From a virus, in the IMG/VR virus record IMGVR_UViG_3300034122_000625, positions 1-64,000 of that record: 64,000 nucleotides of DNA; one strand, written 5' to 3'. Below the pieces are notes generated by a model, which was given only the letters and a program-made list of their open reading frames with translations, was not told the origin of the DNA and did no database searches. A program made the position numbers and the translations under genes. Positions 12,815 through 21,251 of this stretch are shown one piece after another. Each line of letters opens with the position of its first letter. The stretch's first letter is position 1.

Positions 12815-13556
12815 CTGCTTTACGTTTTATAACGAGTTCAATATGCTTAAGTTTAGGCTGACTGAACTCTATGACCACGTGGATTGGTTTGTTATTGTTG
12901 AGGCCAACAAGACTTATTCTGGGGCGGACAAGGAGATGAACTTTCCGCTTATATCATCTGAACTTGAGCCATTTTTAGATAAGGTCATATACGTTAGTGT
13001 CACTGATATGCCGGATGGAGATGACCCTTGGGTTAGAGAGCGATTTCAGCGCAACTGTATATCCAGAGGATTAGACGTTATCTCTCCATCTGACGACGAT
13101 GTGATTTTAATATCCGACTGCGATGAAGTACCGGACGTATCTGCACTTCCGCTACTTAAAGTGTTTAAGTTTAATGACACCACCTTAGGTTTTGCTCAAG
13201 ATATGTATTACTACAATCTTAATACGCTTGCTGACAACCTTTGGTTTCATGCCAAATCGTGCACTTACGGCATCTTCAAAACGCTCGGCGGTGCTGAAAA
13301 AGTTAGGTTCAACTCTCCGGAATACTATGTTAAATGCGGGTGGCACTTCTCTTATTTTGGAGGTGTAGACTTCATAAAAAACAAGATATCCAATTTCTCT
13401 CACCAAGAGTACAATACAGACCTATATACCAGCGATGAGAATATAAGCAACGCTATAAGGGATGGCAGGGACTTATTTCATAGGAGCGAAATATCATACA
13501 GTCTTGTCGAGTTGGACCCAGAAGCCCTTCCTAATAATTACGAAATGCTTTTGTAA
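12795..13556 (+). CDS. GT17-like glycosyltransferase
   Basis: 253 aa. IIDCFTFYNEFNMLKFRLTE, WFVIVEANKTYSG, the RERFQRNCISRGL region and DDVILISDCDEVPD are features of the family 17 N-acetylglucosaminyltransferase fold, with DCDE as the metal site (about residue 104). It overlaps the GT2 gene by 20 nt. Acceptor unknown. Bacterial and phage GT17 proteins usually sit in glycan clusters. Confidence 0.8.
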   Translation: MSKKIIDCFTFYNEFNMLKFRLTELYDHVDWFVIVEANKTYSGADKEMNFPLISSELEPFLDKVIYVSVTDMPDGDDPWVRERFQRNCISRGLDVISPSDDDVILISDCDEVPDVSALPLLKVFKFNDTTLGFAQDMYYYNLNTLADNLWFHAKSCTYGIFKTLGGAEKVRFNSPEYYVKCGWHFSYFGGVDFIKNKISNFSHQEYNTDLYTSDENISNAIRDGRDLFHRSEISYSLVELDPEALPNNYEMLL

Positions 13557-14200
13557 TGTATAGTGTAGTCATTCCCACCATGTGGCGCTCTGACAGAACG
13601 ATTAGCTTGCTCGAGGCTTATGATAAGTGCGATGCCGTTAATGAGATTCTGCTTATAGACAACGACCCATCCTCCGCCCCTGACTACTCTCACATAGAGA
13701 AACTAAACGTAATCCATTCAGGGAGAAACATATACGTCAACCCGTCTTGGAACTTAGGTGTGGCCGTGTCTTCATGTGAGGACGTCATCATATCCAACGA
13801 TGACATCTCGTTCCCTGTTGAAGAGACCCTCAACTTTATGTTAGAGAGCATATACGACTGCGTCGGCGTTCATCCAAAGGGTATAAACAATCCAGAGCCT
13901 GTTAAGATGGAGCTCACGGAGGGTAATCACATAGGTAATGGCTGGGGTGTGCTCATGTTTGTTAAAAAGAGCAAATACAAGCCCATCCCGTCTTATCTTA
14001 AGGTGTGGTTTGGTGACAATTGGTTACATTTAACGTCCAAGAGCGTTCATAGTTTAACGGTGAATCTTCATACAGAGATGTCTACTACGTCGAATCTATC
14101 TGAGATGCACCCGGTGATTCGAATGGACATCAACAACTGGATAGCCATGACTGACATGAAGAACGACAGAAACGCTGCTGCATCTTTGCTTATGAGTTAA
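13556..14200 (+). CDS. GT-A-like glycosyltransferase
   Basis: 214 aa. SVVIPTMWRSDRTISLLEAY and NEILLIDNDPSSAP match a GT2-type nucleotide-binding start. NPSWNLGVAVSSCEDVIISN and the NDD at about residue 81 stand where a D-x-D would be, so the metal motif is altered. The C-terminal half is less typical. It starts as TAATG from the GT17 stop. Glycosyltransferase is likely, family uncertain. Confidence 0.65.
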   Translation: MYSVVIPTMWRSDRTISLLEAYDKCDAVNEILLIDNDPSSAPDYSHIEKLNVIHSGRNIYVNPSWNLGVAVSSCEDVIISNDDISFPVEETLNFMLESIYDCVGVHPKGINNPEPVKMELTEGNHIGNGWGVLMFVKKSKYKPIPSYLKVWFGDNWLHLTSKSVHSLTVNLHTEMSTTSNLSEMHPVIRMDINNWIAMTDMKNDRNAAASLLMS

Positions 14201-14204
14201 TATA

Positions 14205-14212
14205 TATCTTTG
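14205..14212 (+). promoter_or_regulatory. TAnnTTTG box (TATCTTTG)
   Basis: A match to the Bacteroidota -7 element, only 4 nt before the ATG at 14217, so a transcript from it would be nearly or fully leaderless. Confidence 0.4.
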
Positions 14213-14216
14213 CTCT

Positions 14217-14444
14217 ATGCGAGCGAAGAAGCGAGACTACAAGGAGGAGTACCGTAAATACGGTAGCTCTGACGCCGCAAAGAAGTACCGCGTAGAGCTG
14301 AATAGATATAATCGCAGAAAGGGTACATACGGGAATGGTGACGGAAAAGATGCCGCCCATGATTCAAACGGAAAGATTTCTGGATATATTAGCGCATCGA
14401 AAAACAGGGCAAACAACCGTCCTAAATTAAGGGCAAGTAAATAA
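14217..14444 (+). CDS. Small basic phage protein, 75 aa
   Basis: Very Lys/Arg/Asn/Tyr-rich: EEYRKYGSSDAAKKYRVELN, then GTYGNGDGKDAAHDSNGKIS and NRANNRPK. From memory, similar short proteins (RYNRRKGTYGNGDG...H...G) are common near terminase genes of marine phages and may be a DNA-binding or HNH-derived module. The full HNH histidine set is not visible. Confidence 0.65.
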   Translation: MRAKKRDYKEEYRKYGSSDAAKKYRVELNRYNRRKGTYGNGDGKDAAHDSNGKISGYISASKNRANNRPKLRASK

Positions 14445-14449
14445 GCGAC

Positions 14450-14746
14450 ATGATGGATTCACTTGTAGTAGTAGACAGTCTCAATGCATTTGCTGAGACC
14501 TCAAGAGTGGTAATCGACACCACATTTGTCATCAAAGAGACCGCTGCGGCTTCTGGCTCTTCAAGCTGGCTGACAGGTTCAAACCTCACTGAGATTCTCG
14601 TGGCTCTGATGGTTCTGGCTAAGGTCATCATCAACATCACCCCCACAGAGAAGGATAACAAGGTGTTTGGGTTGGTGGACTCGGTTCTCAATGCCATCAT
14701 CCCAAGCCGCATTAAGTCCGGCAATGGAGGGAACGCTGAGGTTTGA
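14450..14746 (+). CDS. Single-span membrane protein
   Basis: 98 aa with a Thr/Ser/Ala-rich exterior half, one hydrophobic helix (LTEILVALMVLAKVIINITP, about residues 44-63) and a cytoplasmic-like tail (LVDSVLNAIIPSRIKSG). It starts with tandem ATG codons. It is immediately upstream of a conserved-looking small gene and the tRNA cluster. Holin-like function is possible. The family is unidentified. Confidence 0.6.
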   Translation: MMDSLVVVDSLNAFAETSRVVIDTTFVIKETAAASGSSSWLTGSNLTEILVALMVLAKVIINITPTEKDNKVFGLVDSVLNAIIPSRIKSGNGGNAEV

Positions 14747-14960
14747 GTTACCTAAGGATACCGCTGAGTTCCAAGCTGCCTGCCATGCAAAGTCTACTCT
14801 GCTTGGTGTACAGGAGTTCTCTGTTTGGCTAAAGAACGAGGTAAGGTTTCCTGAAGGTGAAGTCACTGAGGAGGAGTGGGCGATGCTGCTCAAGGTTCTC
14901 CATAAGTGGAACTCCATATGGGACAATAGAGACTCTAACTTCACACCCGTAACTTTTTAA
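14724..14960 (+). CDS. Hypothetical protein, 78 aa
   Basis: I start it at MEGTLRFELPKDTAEFQAAC, overlapping the previous gene by 23 nt. A helix-loop composition with FSVWLKNEV and EEEWAMLLKVLHKWNSIWDN is seen. The F-x-L-P-x-D-x-x-E-F-x-x-A-x-x-A start is common in small phage proteins near the terminase, function unknown. Confidence 0.65.
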   Translation: MEGTLRFELPKDTAEFQAACHAKSTLLGVQEFSVWLKNEVRFPEGEVTEEEWAMLLKVLHKWNSIWDNRDSNFTPVTF

Positions 14961-14999
14961 GGCGTTCTGCACCTCTACGTCGGAAAGGTGCTTCTAACT

Positions 15000-15076
15000 G
15001 GGGACGTAGCTCAGTTGGTTAGAGCAGGATGCTTATATCATCAAGGTCGCAGGTTCAAGCCCTGCCGTCCCTACCA
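15000..15076 (+). tRNA. tRNA-Ile (anticodon TAT)
   Basis: The cloverleaf is clear: acceptor GGGGACG/CGTCCCT (1:72 is G-T), D-stem GCTC/GAGC, anticodon loop CTTATAT giving UAU for AUA codons, T-arm GCAGG-TTCAAGC-CCTGC. CCA follows A73. The 27:43 pair (G-A) is mismatched. Confidence 0.85.
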
Positions 15077-15096
15077 CGCCAACGGGTGTGAATGTT

Positions 15097-15169
15097 GCTT
15101 CTGTAGCTCAATTGGTAGAGCAGCTGATTTGTACTCAGCAGGTTGAGGGTTCGACTCCTTTCAGAAGCT
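15097..15169 (+). tRNA. tRNA-Thr (anticodon TGT)
   Basis: Acceptor GCTTCTG/CAGAAGC is perfect, D-stem GCTC/GAGC, anticodon arm GCTGA-TTTGTAC-TCAGC giving UGU, T-arm GAGGG/CCTTT. CCA is not encoded. Confidence 0.9.
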
Positions 15170-15224
15170 CAAACAGTACTCATCACGCTACCCATAAGAA
15201 CAGCGTCCCGGGGTGAGTCCTTAC

Positions 15225-15254
15225 GGGGGTAGGTAGTTGCAAATGCCTACCCTC
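15225..15254 (+). other. Strong hairpin between tRNAs
   Basis: GGGGGTAGG (15225-15233) pairs with CCTACCCTC (15246-15254) over a 12-nt loop, between tRNA-Thr and tRNA-Trp. It has no following U-run, so it may be a processing signal or a relic rather than a terminator. Confidence 0.4.
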
Positions 15255-15258
15255 ATTT

Positions 15259-15331
15259 GCTTCGGTAGCTCAATTGGTAGAGCGCTGGTCTCCAAAACCA
15301 GAGGTTGTAGGTTCGAGTCCTACCCGTCGCG
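15259..15331 (+). tRNA. tRNA-Trp (anticodon CCA), mismatched acceptor
   Basis: D-stem GCTC/GAGC, anticodon arm CTGGT-CTCCAAA-ACCAG and T-arm GTAGG-TTCGAGT-CCTAC are sound. The acceptor GCTTCGG against CCGTCGC has two adjacent mismatches (3:70 T-C and 4:69 T-T), so aminoacylation or folding could be affected. The discriminator is G. Confidence 0.8.
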
Positions 15332-15336
15332 CAAAC

Positions 15337-15410
15337 GCCCTCGTAGCTCAGTCGGATAGAGCAACAGCCTTCTAAGCTGTGGGTCACAGGTTCGAGCCCT
15401 GTCGGGGGTA
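15337..15410 (+). tRNA. tRNA-Arg (anticodon TCT)
   Basis: Acceptor GCCCTCG/CGGGGGT with two G-T pairs, D-stem GCTC/GAGC, anticodon arm ACAGC-CTTCTAA-GCTGT giving UCU for AGA, T-arm ACAGG/CCTGT. CCA is not encoded. It lies 5 nt after tRNA-Trp. Confidence 0.9.
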
Positions 15411-15423
15411 CAATAGAATTTAC

Positions 15424-16062
15424 ATGAAAGTCAGTATACTAAACATCACACCGGATGCTGAGAGGCACATGGTCGAGGTTGCGCGTGTTAGCAGCTCTCG
15501 TAGCGATAAGAAGGAGGATTACGAGGGCTTACTGAGGTACCTCATAGAGCACGGCCACTGGTCTCCGTTTGAGCACGCATTCCTCACTTTTGAGATAGAG
15601 ACCAGCAAGGCTATTGCTATACAGCTCCTTAGACATAGGAGTTTTACGTTTCAAGAGTTTAGTCAGAGGTATCAGAACGTCTATAAGGTTGATGACGAGG
15701 TGTTCGAGAAGATTCAGCTGAGGAGGCAGTCCAATAACAATCGTCAGTCTTCTACGGACGAGATAGGCTGGCAACAGGACTACCTGTATGAACTTGTGGA
15801 GGAGCACTTAAAGCACACCAGCTACTTGTATGACCTACTGCTAAAGGAGGGTGTGTCCAGAGAAACGGCACGTATGATTCTGCCTATGTGCACCAAGACT
15901 AAGATGCACATGAGTGGAAGCGTTCGCTCTTGGATACACTTCTTCTCTGTGAGGGATGATGAGCACGCTCAGTTGGAGATGCAGTTGCTGGCTAAGGAAA
16001 TAAAATCTATCTTTATGAGGCAACTTCCTGTCATCTCAAGCGTCTTGTACAACAACCAATAA
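15424..16062 (+). CDS. thyX: Flavin-dependent thymidylate synthase ThyX
   Basis: 212 aa from MKVSILNITPDAE; codons upstream overlap tRNA-Arg. RHRSFTFQEFSQR (about 70-82) is the ThyX motif R-H-R-x7-S-x-R that binds FAD and dUMP, and SVRSWIHFFSVRDDEHAQLE supplies the conserved C-terminal RS/H segment. It makes dTMP from dUMP using methylenetetrahydrofolate and FAD, supplying phage DNA synthesis together with RNR and MazG. The length fits the family. Confidence 0.93.
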   Translation: MKVSILNITPDAERHMVEVARVSSSRSDKKEDYEGLLRYLIEHGHWSPFEHAFLTFEIETSKAIAIQLLRHRSFTFQEFSQRYQNVYKVDDEVFEKIQLRRQSNNNRQSSTDEIGWQQDYLYELVEEHLKHTSYLYDLLLKEGVSRETARMILPMCTKTKMHMSGSVRSWIHFFSVRDDEHAQLEMQLLAKEIKSIFMRQLPVISSVLYNNQ

Positions 16063-16071
16063 AATTTAGTC

Positions 16072-16248
16072 ATGAAGAAGTTCATTGTTGTTGCATTCGT
16101 AGCGTGCGTGGCTTTAGCGTCGTGCTCACCATCAGCCAGCGTAGCTCGTCACAGACGAGTCATGGAGAGAAACGACAGAATCAGTAACGGTCCGGTATTC
16201 CCGGGCAGCAGTCCGTGCTGTGAGGGCTGTGTACACGTTCAGTTTTAA
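16072..16248 (+). CDS. Small lipoprotein, 58 aa
   Basis: MKKFIVVAFVACVALASC is a lipoprotein signal peptide with lipobox LASC. The mature peptide is basic and ends in a cysteine cluster (SSPCCEGCVHVQF). The TAA stop overlaps the terminase ATG. A lysis (spanin-like) or surface-exclusion role is possible. A partner spanin was not found. Confidence 0.7.
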   Translation: MKKFIVVAFVACVALASCSPSASVARHRRVMERNDRISNGPVFPGSSPCCEGCVHVQF

Positions 16249-18362
16249 TGTCTGCACTGGCGCCTGTAGAGGGTCACAAGGAGCCCGCCATAAAGATTGA
16301 CCCCAATGGAACGACAGGAGAGGTCATAGAGCTTCATGGACTTCTCATAGCCATGCCTGAGAAGCCGAGGAGGGGTCATATCTTGTTTCATGACCTTCCT
16401 AAGTCTGAGCAGAGATGGGTGCGTCAACCCGTTCCGCGAGAACTTACGTCTGTCAGGTCTATGGATGACTGGATGGACAAACCAAAGGAGTTCAGAGAAG
16501 CTTTCTCTCCGTACATAGAGCAGGAGTTTAAGCGTAGAAGAGAGGGGCTGTGGTTTTTTAATAATGGGGAGGCGACGTACATCACGGGTAGGCACTATAT
16601 GTTCCTTCAGTGGTCTAAGGTGGATGTAGGTTACCCGGGATTTTTGAAGTTCCAGCAGCAGATATATCTGCATCTGGCAGCCTGTGAGGCCGATGAGAGG
16701 TGTCTGGGCCAACTGTACACCAAGTGTCGTCGTTCTGGGTATACGATTATGTGCTCATCAAATATAGTGGATGAGTCTACGCAGGTGAAGGATAAGCTGG
16801 TTGGTATACAGTCGAAGACGGGTAAGGATGCTCAGGAGAATATCTTCATGAAGAAGGTAGTCCCCATCTTTCAGAACTACCCATTCTTCTTCAAGCCCAT
16901 TCAGGATGGTACCACCAATCCTCGTATGGAGTTGGCGTTTCGTGAGCCATCCAAGCGAATCACCAAGAAGAACAAGAACTCCTATGTAGGTGAGGCCTTG
17001 AACACTGTAGTGAACTGGAAGAATACCACCAACAACGCATATGACGGGGAGAAGCTGCACTGGCTGTACATCGATGAGGCTGGTAAGTGGGAGGACCCGG
17101 CAGACATCAAGGAGGCGTGGAGGATTCAGCGTACCTGTCTCATTGTGGGTAAAAACGTGGTGGGTAAGGCTATGGTGGGGAGTACGGTGAACCCCATGAG
17201 CAAGGGTGGAGATGAGTATAAGAAGCTGTGGGAGGAGAGTGACCCGCTCAATAGGAATGCTAACGGACGAACCTCATCCGGACTGTACAGAATCTTTGTC
17301 CCGGCTTATGAAGCCTTGGAGGGGTTCTTTGATGTGTATGGCAATCCTATCGTAGAGACGCCTGAGTCTCCTATAAAGACGATGGACGGGAACATGACCA
17401 GCATGGGGGCTAAGGAGTACCTCAAGAACGAACGAGATAGTCATAGGCACGACTCTTCTGAAATGAACGAGGTGATAAGACAGTTTCCATTCACTGAGGA
17501 TGAGGCGTTTAGGGATAGCGTGTCTGGCAGCCTGTTCAACATAGGTAAGATATACGAGCAGATAGAGTACAATCAGGAGATGTACCCACACCCTGTAGTA
17601 CAGGGCAACTTCATATGGCACGAGAAGGACAAAGAGGTGAGGTTCTCCCCAGACATAAACGGGCGGTTTAGGGTCTCTTGGATGCCTCCACCAGAGGAGA
17701 GAAATGTGCTCACAGAGAGCAGGGGTAAGCGTGTAGCCCCATTCTCTGATTACGGAGTAGGGGGTGTTGACTCGTATGACATCGATGCTACAGTTGACGG
17801 CAGGGGCTCAAAAGGCGCACTGCATATGTACAACAAGACATCTATGAACAGGCCGTCGAATATGTTTGTCGTGGAATATGCCTCTCGTCCGGACATGGCT
17901 AAGATTTTCTACGAGGATGTACTTATGTGCGCTGTCTTCTACGGATACCCACTACTCATCGAGAACAACAAGTACGGAATAGTCAGGTATTTCGAACAGA
18001 GGGGATATGATGGGTACATCTTGGATAGGCCTGAGCATTTGAGGATATCTGGGGCGGCTCAGTCATCAAAGACCAAGGGTGTGCCGTCAAACTCTCAGGA
18101 CATCATCCATGCACACGCGCAGGCGATAGAGTCGTACATACACCACCACGTAGGGGTTAACTATGACACAGGTGAGATGGGTAAGATGTACTTTGACAAG
18201 ACGTTAGAGGACTGGATAGGGTTTAGGATAGACAAGCGTACCAAGTATGACCTTACCATCAGTTCTGGTCTCGCTCTACTTGCAGCTCAGAAGGGCAAGG
18301 AGCGTCAGGTATCCACTATTAGTGACAAGACATTCATTAGGCGGTTCAAGCCCATCGGCTGA
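16248..18362 (+). CDS. Terminase large subunit
   Basis: 704 aa. A degenerate Walker A (KCRRSGYT, about 159-166), Walker B LYIDEAG (about 272-278) and a later GVDSYDID (about 505-512), which would supply aspartates of the RNase H-like nuclease, give the TerL order: ATPase then nuclease. It powers DNA packaging into the procapsid through the portal and cuts the concatemer. No small terminase subunit was identified next to it. It starts as TAATG from the lipoprotein gene. Confidence 0.85.
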   Translation: MSALAPVEGHKEPAIKIDPNGTTGEVIELHGLLIAMPEKPRRGHILFHDLPKSEQRWVRQPVPRELTSVRSMDDWMDKPKEFREAFSPYIEQEFKRRREGLWFFNNGEATYITGRHYMFLQWSKVDVGYPGFLKFQQQIYLHLAACEADERCLGQLYTKCRRSGYTIMCSSNIVDESTQVKDKLVGIQSKTGKDAQENIFMKKVVPIFQNYPFFFKPIQDGTTNPRMELAFREPSKRITKKNKNSYVGEALNTVVNWKNTTNNAYDGEKLHWLYIDEAGKWEDPADIKEAWRIQRTCLIVGKNVVGKAMVGSTVNPMSKGGDEYKKLWEESDPLNRNANGRTSSGLYRIFVPAYEALEGFFDVYGNPIVETPESPIKTMDGNMTSMGAKEYLKNERDSHRHDSSEMNEVIRQFPFTEDEAFRDSVSGSLFNIGKIYEQIEYNQEMYPHPVVQGNFIWHEKDKEVRFSPDINGRFRVSWMPPPEERNVLTESRGKRVAPFSDYGVGGVDSYDIDATVDGRGSKGALHMYNKTSMNRPSNMFVVEYASRPDMAKIFYEDVLMCAVFYGYPLLIENNKYGIVRYFEQRGYDGYILDRPEHLRISGAAQSSKTKGVPSNSQDIIHAHAQAIESYIHHHVGVNYDTGEMGKMYFDKTLEDWIGFRIDKRTKYDLTISSGLALLAAQKGKERQVSTISDKTFIRRFKPIG

Positions 18363-18368
18363 TTTCCT

Positions 18369-18376
18369 TATATTTG
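18369..18376 (+). promoter_or_regulatory. TAnnTTTG box (TATATTTG)
   Basis: A perfect -7 match, 29 nt before the portal start and just after the terminase stop. The context CCTTATATTTGCA recurs at 27102. Confidence 0.45.
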
Positions 18377-18405
18377 CACGATACTCACAGGTATCTTGAG
18401 CCCTA

Positions 18406-20793
18406 ATGTATAATAACGAAAGAAGGAACACTGGCGGATTCCCAGACCCTCTTGCAGAGTCATCTGTAAAAGAAAGTAGGGACTACGGCCTAAAGTACGC
18501 TAAGGCTATAGAAGCTCAGTGGGCTGGGTTGAATAGCACAGACACCCTTCTGAGTCGCCGGAACAAGATGTTTGAGCGTTGCAGAAACTACGCTAACGGA
18601 ACTCAGGACACGTCGATATACAAGCAACTACTCAACACTCTCGACCCGGGGAACAATGACGGGAGCTTGGTGAACTTGGACTTTACACCGGTACCCGTTC
18701 TACCTAAGTTTGTCCGGGTGGTGGTGAATAAGATTCTGTCTCGCTCCCCCTACCCTAACGTAGAGGCTATAGACCCTATATCTTCCTCTGAGAAGAATGA
18801 GTACAAGCGGAGGATAGAGCTTCAAATTGCGGCCAAGGAGCAGCTTATCGCCCTGAAGAAGCAGGCTGGTATCGTGCTTGACGAGGACCCAGAGAACTTG
18901 CCTGATACGCTTGAGGAGGCTGAAATCTTTATGGGGGTTAACGTAAAGACCTCGGCAGAGGTGGCTGCTCAGATAGGTACCCAGATGACCCTGTCTTGGA
19001 ACAACTTCACTGACGGGACATACAGACGGTGCGTCAATGACTTGGCCTCTATAGGCATGGCAGTGACGAAGCGTAGAAACGACCCAAACTACGGTATCGC
19101 TACAGAGTATGTGGACCCAGCTCGGTTTGTTCACAGTTACACAGAAGACCCGAACTTTGCAGACATCTCGTATGCGGGTCAGGTAAGGCGTATGACCATA
19201 GACGAGCTTCGTCGGGTATCCAACGGTGAACTCACCGAGGAGGACTTGAAGAAGATAGCGTACAAGGTTAGAAGCAAGAGCGGTAACGACGCAGATAGCA
19301 TCAACAAGTACAAGTACGACGACAGACTCAAGAAGACTATCTATGGGTACGATGAGTATACTGTTGATGTGTTGGAGTTCGAGTTCCTGTCTGTAGACAC
19401 CATATACTTCGAGGAGAAGGAGAACCGTTACGGTAACAAGAACTTCTTCTACAAGGGGTTCGAGTATGCAGAGAAGCCGGGGAGTGTGTACGAGCGCACA
19501 CCTCACATGATGACGATGATGACCGTGTATGGCGGTAACTATATACTTGATTGTGAGGAGTATATCTTCGGTTACGGTCGCATGAAGAATGTCCCGAAGA
19601 ACGTACACGACATCACACGAGCCAGACTGTCCTACTCTGTCGTAGCCACGAACTTCATCAATATGATGCCAAAGAGTATGGTTGACAGCTGCATCGGTTT
19701 CGCCGATATGCTTCAGCTTACTCACCTTAAGTTACAGCAGGCAATAGCCAAGGCTAAGCCCGACGGACTGATTATCGACATCGAGGGACTGGAGAATGTT
19801 CAGCTGGGTAAGGGCGGGGAGCTTGAGCCGTTGGAGCTGCACGACATCTACGAGCAGACGGGTGTCTTCTACTACCGCAGTAAGAACCCAGAGGGTGGAT
19901 TCCAGAATCCGCCTATTAGGGAGATAGGGAACAGCATCAGAAACATCAACGAGCTGATAGGTATATACAACCACTACCTCCGTATGATTCGTGATGTGAC
20001 GGGTATCAACGAGGTTATGGATGCGTCTACCCCCAAGTCTGACGCTCTGGTGGGTGTGCGTGAGCAGGCCATTGCTGCTGCAAATAACGCCACGTATGAC
20101 ATCACCAATGCCTCGATGATTCTGTTCAAGCTTGTGTGCGAGGACATCATCAAGTGTATGCAGATTCTGCCTCAGGATTCGGTTATATACCGCGTCTATG
20201 AGAATGCTATTGGCAAGGAGAATATGTCCGTCTTGTCTTCATTCAACAACCTCCCGATGTACAACTTCGGTGTACGCATTGTTAAGGAGTTGGAGGATGA
20301 GGAGCGTATGTATCTCGAGCAGAATATACAGGTGTCCCTTCAGCAGAAAGAGTTGGATATAGAGGACGCTATAGCTATTCGTGGCCTTAAGGATGTCAAT
20401 CAGGCGGAGCTGCTGCTTATCTCAAGAAGAAAGAAGCGTATGAAGGCCATGCAGGAGCAGGCTATGCAGAACTCTCAGATGCAGGCACAGATTCAACAGC
20501 AATCAGCTCAGGCTACCTCTGAAGCCAAGATGCAGGAGATGCAGATGCAGGCTCAGATTGAGGCTCAGAAGATGCAGCTTCAGGCAGAGCTTGAGGCTCA
20601 GTTGGAGACGCTAAGACATCAAAACCGTATGCAGGTTGAGATGCTGAAGGCTCAGGCTATGCTTGGGTTTAAGACCGATGACAAGGAGTTCAAGGAGAAG
20701 ATAGAGGTGTTTAAGGAGAACCGAAAGGATGAGCGTGTAACTAAGCAGGCTATGGAGCAGTCCAGACTTATTGAGCAAAGAAAGAGAACGTAA
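18406..20793 (+). CDS. Portal protein
   Basis: 795 aa, directly after TerL. The N-terminal 600 residues have portal-like composition with VPVLPKFVRVVVNKILSRSP, a long central domain and the ELIGIYNHYLRMIRDVTGIN region typical of podovirus portals. The last 150 residues form a Gln/Met-rich coiled coil (QMQAQIQQQSAQATSEAKMQ, EMQMQAQIEAQKMQLQAELE), a barrel-like extension as in P22-type portals. The dodecamer forms the DNA channel. Confidence 0.85.
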   Translation: MYNNERRNTGGFPDPLAESSVKESRDYGLKYAKAIEAQWAGLNSTDTLLSRRNKMFERCRNYANGTQDTSIYKQLLNTLDPGNNDGSLVNLDFTPVPVLPKFVRVVVNKILSRSPYPNVEAIDPISSSEKNEYKRRIELQIAAKEQLIALKKQAGIVLDEDPENLPDTLEEAEIFMGVNVKTSAEVAAQIGTQMTLSWNNFTDGTYRRCVNDLASIGMAVTKRRNDPNYGIATEYVDPARFVHSYTEDPNFADISYAGQVRRMTIDELRRVSNGELTEEDLKKIAYKVRSKSGNDADSINKYKYDDRLKKTIYGYDEYTVDVLEFEFLSVDTIYFEEKENRYGNKNFFYKGFEYAEKPGSVYERTPHMMTMMTVYGGNYILDCEEYIFGYGRMKNVPKNVHDITRARLSYSVVATNFINMMPKSMVDSCIGFADMLQLTHLKLQQAIAKAKPDGLIIDIEGLENVQLGKGGELEPLELHDIYEQTGVFYYRSKNPEGGFQNPPIREIGNSIRNINELIGIYNHYLRMIRDVTGINEVMDASTPKSDALVGVREQAIAAANNATYDITNASMILFKLVCEDIIKCMQILPQDSVIYRVYENAIGKENMSVLSSFNNLPMYNFGVRIVKELEDEERMYLEQNIQVSLQQKELDIEDAIAIRGLKDVNQAELLLISRRKKRMKAMQEQAMQNSQMQAQIQQQSAQATSEAKMQEMQMQAQIEAQKMQLQAELEAQLETLRHQNRMQVEMLKAQAMLGFKTDDKEFKEKIEVFKENRKDERVTKQAMEQSRLIEQRKRT

Positions 20794-20798
20794 TAGTT

Positions 20799-21251
20799 AT
20801 GGCAAGTAGAATCTCCCTCGATACAGCAGACAAGCTGGATATCGTATGTAAGCGTGGTGACACGTTCATGCTCCAACTTCGTATGAAGGACAGCAATGGT
20901 GTCCCTATTCAGCTCGCTACTTTGGGTTACACCTTCTTGATGCAGGTGAGAGACCCTAATGAAGTAATTTCGGTTGAAGATAATGGCACATCGGCTAAGG
21001 GCAAGGTTATTCTCAGCACCCCAGACGCTAAAGAGGTTGTGAGCAAAGATGGTCGCCCAGAGACAAACCTTTCGTTTGAGGACATTACAGTTGACGACAA
21101 TGGTAACGTAACTATTATCGCTAACAATAACGTTATGAAGCAGATAAACCCCGGGAGGTATATATACGATATCCAGTCTGTCTCATCTGGCGTGTACAAA
21201 ACTATTGTGAGAGGCTCCTTCGTGGTTAACGACGACATAACTCAGGTGTAA
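20799..21251 (+). CDS. Putative tail or fibre-base protein, 150 aa
   Basis: KRGDTFMLQLRMKDSNGVPI, YTFLMQVRDPNE and a closing IYDIQSVSSGVYKTIVRGSF recall the Ig-like N-terminal domain of baseplate-upper or fibre-attachment proteins (BppU-like), where a strand set ends in Y-x-Y-D-h-x-h and G-x-F. It is coupled by TAATG to the first collagen-type fibre. It probably joins the fibre to the virion. Confidence 0.55.
   Translation: MASRISLDTADKLDIVCKRGDTFMLQLRMKDSNGVPIQLATLGYTFLMQVRDPNEVISVEDNGTSAKGKVILSTPDAKEVVSKDGRPETNLSFEDITVDDNGNVTIIANNNVMKQINPGRYIYDIQSVSSGVYKTIVRGSFVVNDDITQV

Noticed and set aside
14217-14444. HNH endonuclease
   Set aside because: A GNGDGKDAAH stretch is suggestive but the full H-N-H motif and zinc pairs are not visible.
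15225-15254. Intrinsic terminator between the tRNAs
   Set aside because: The stem is strong but no U-run follows, and two tRNAs follow it.
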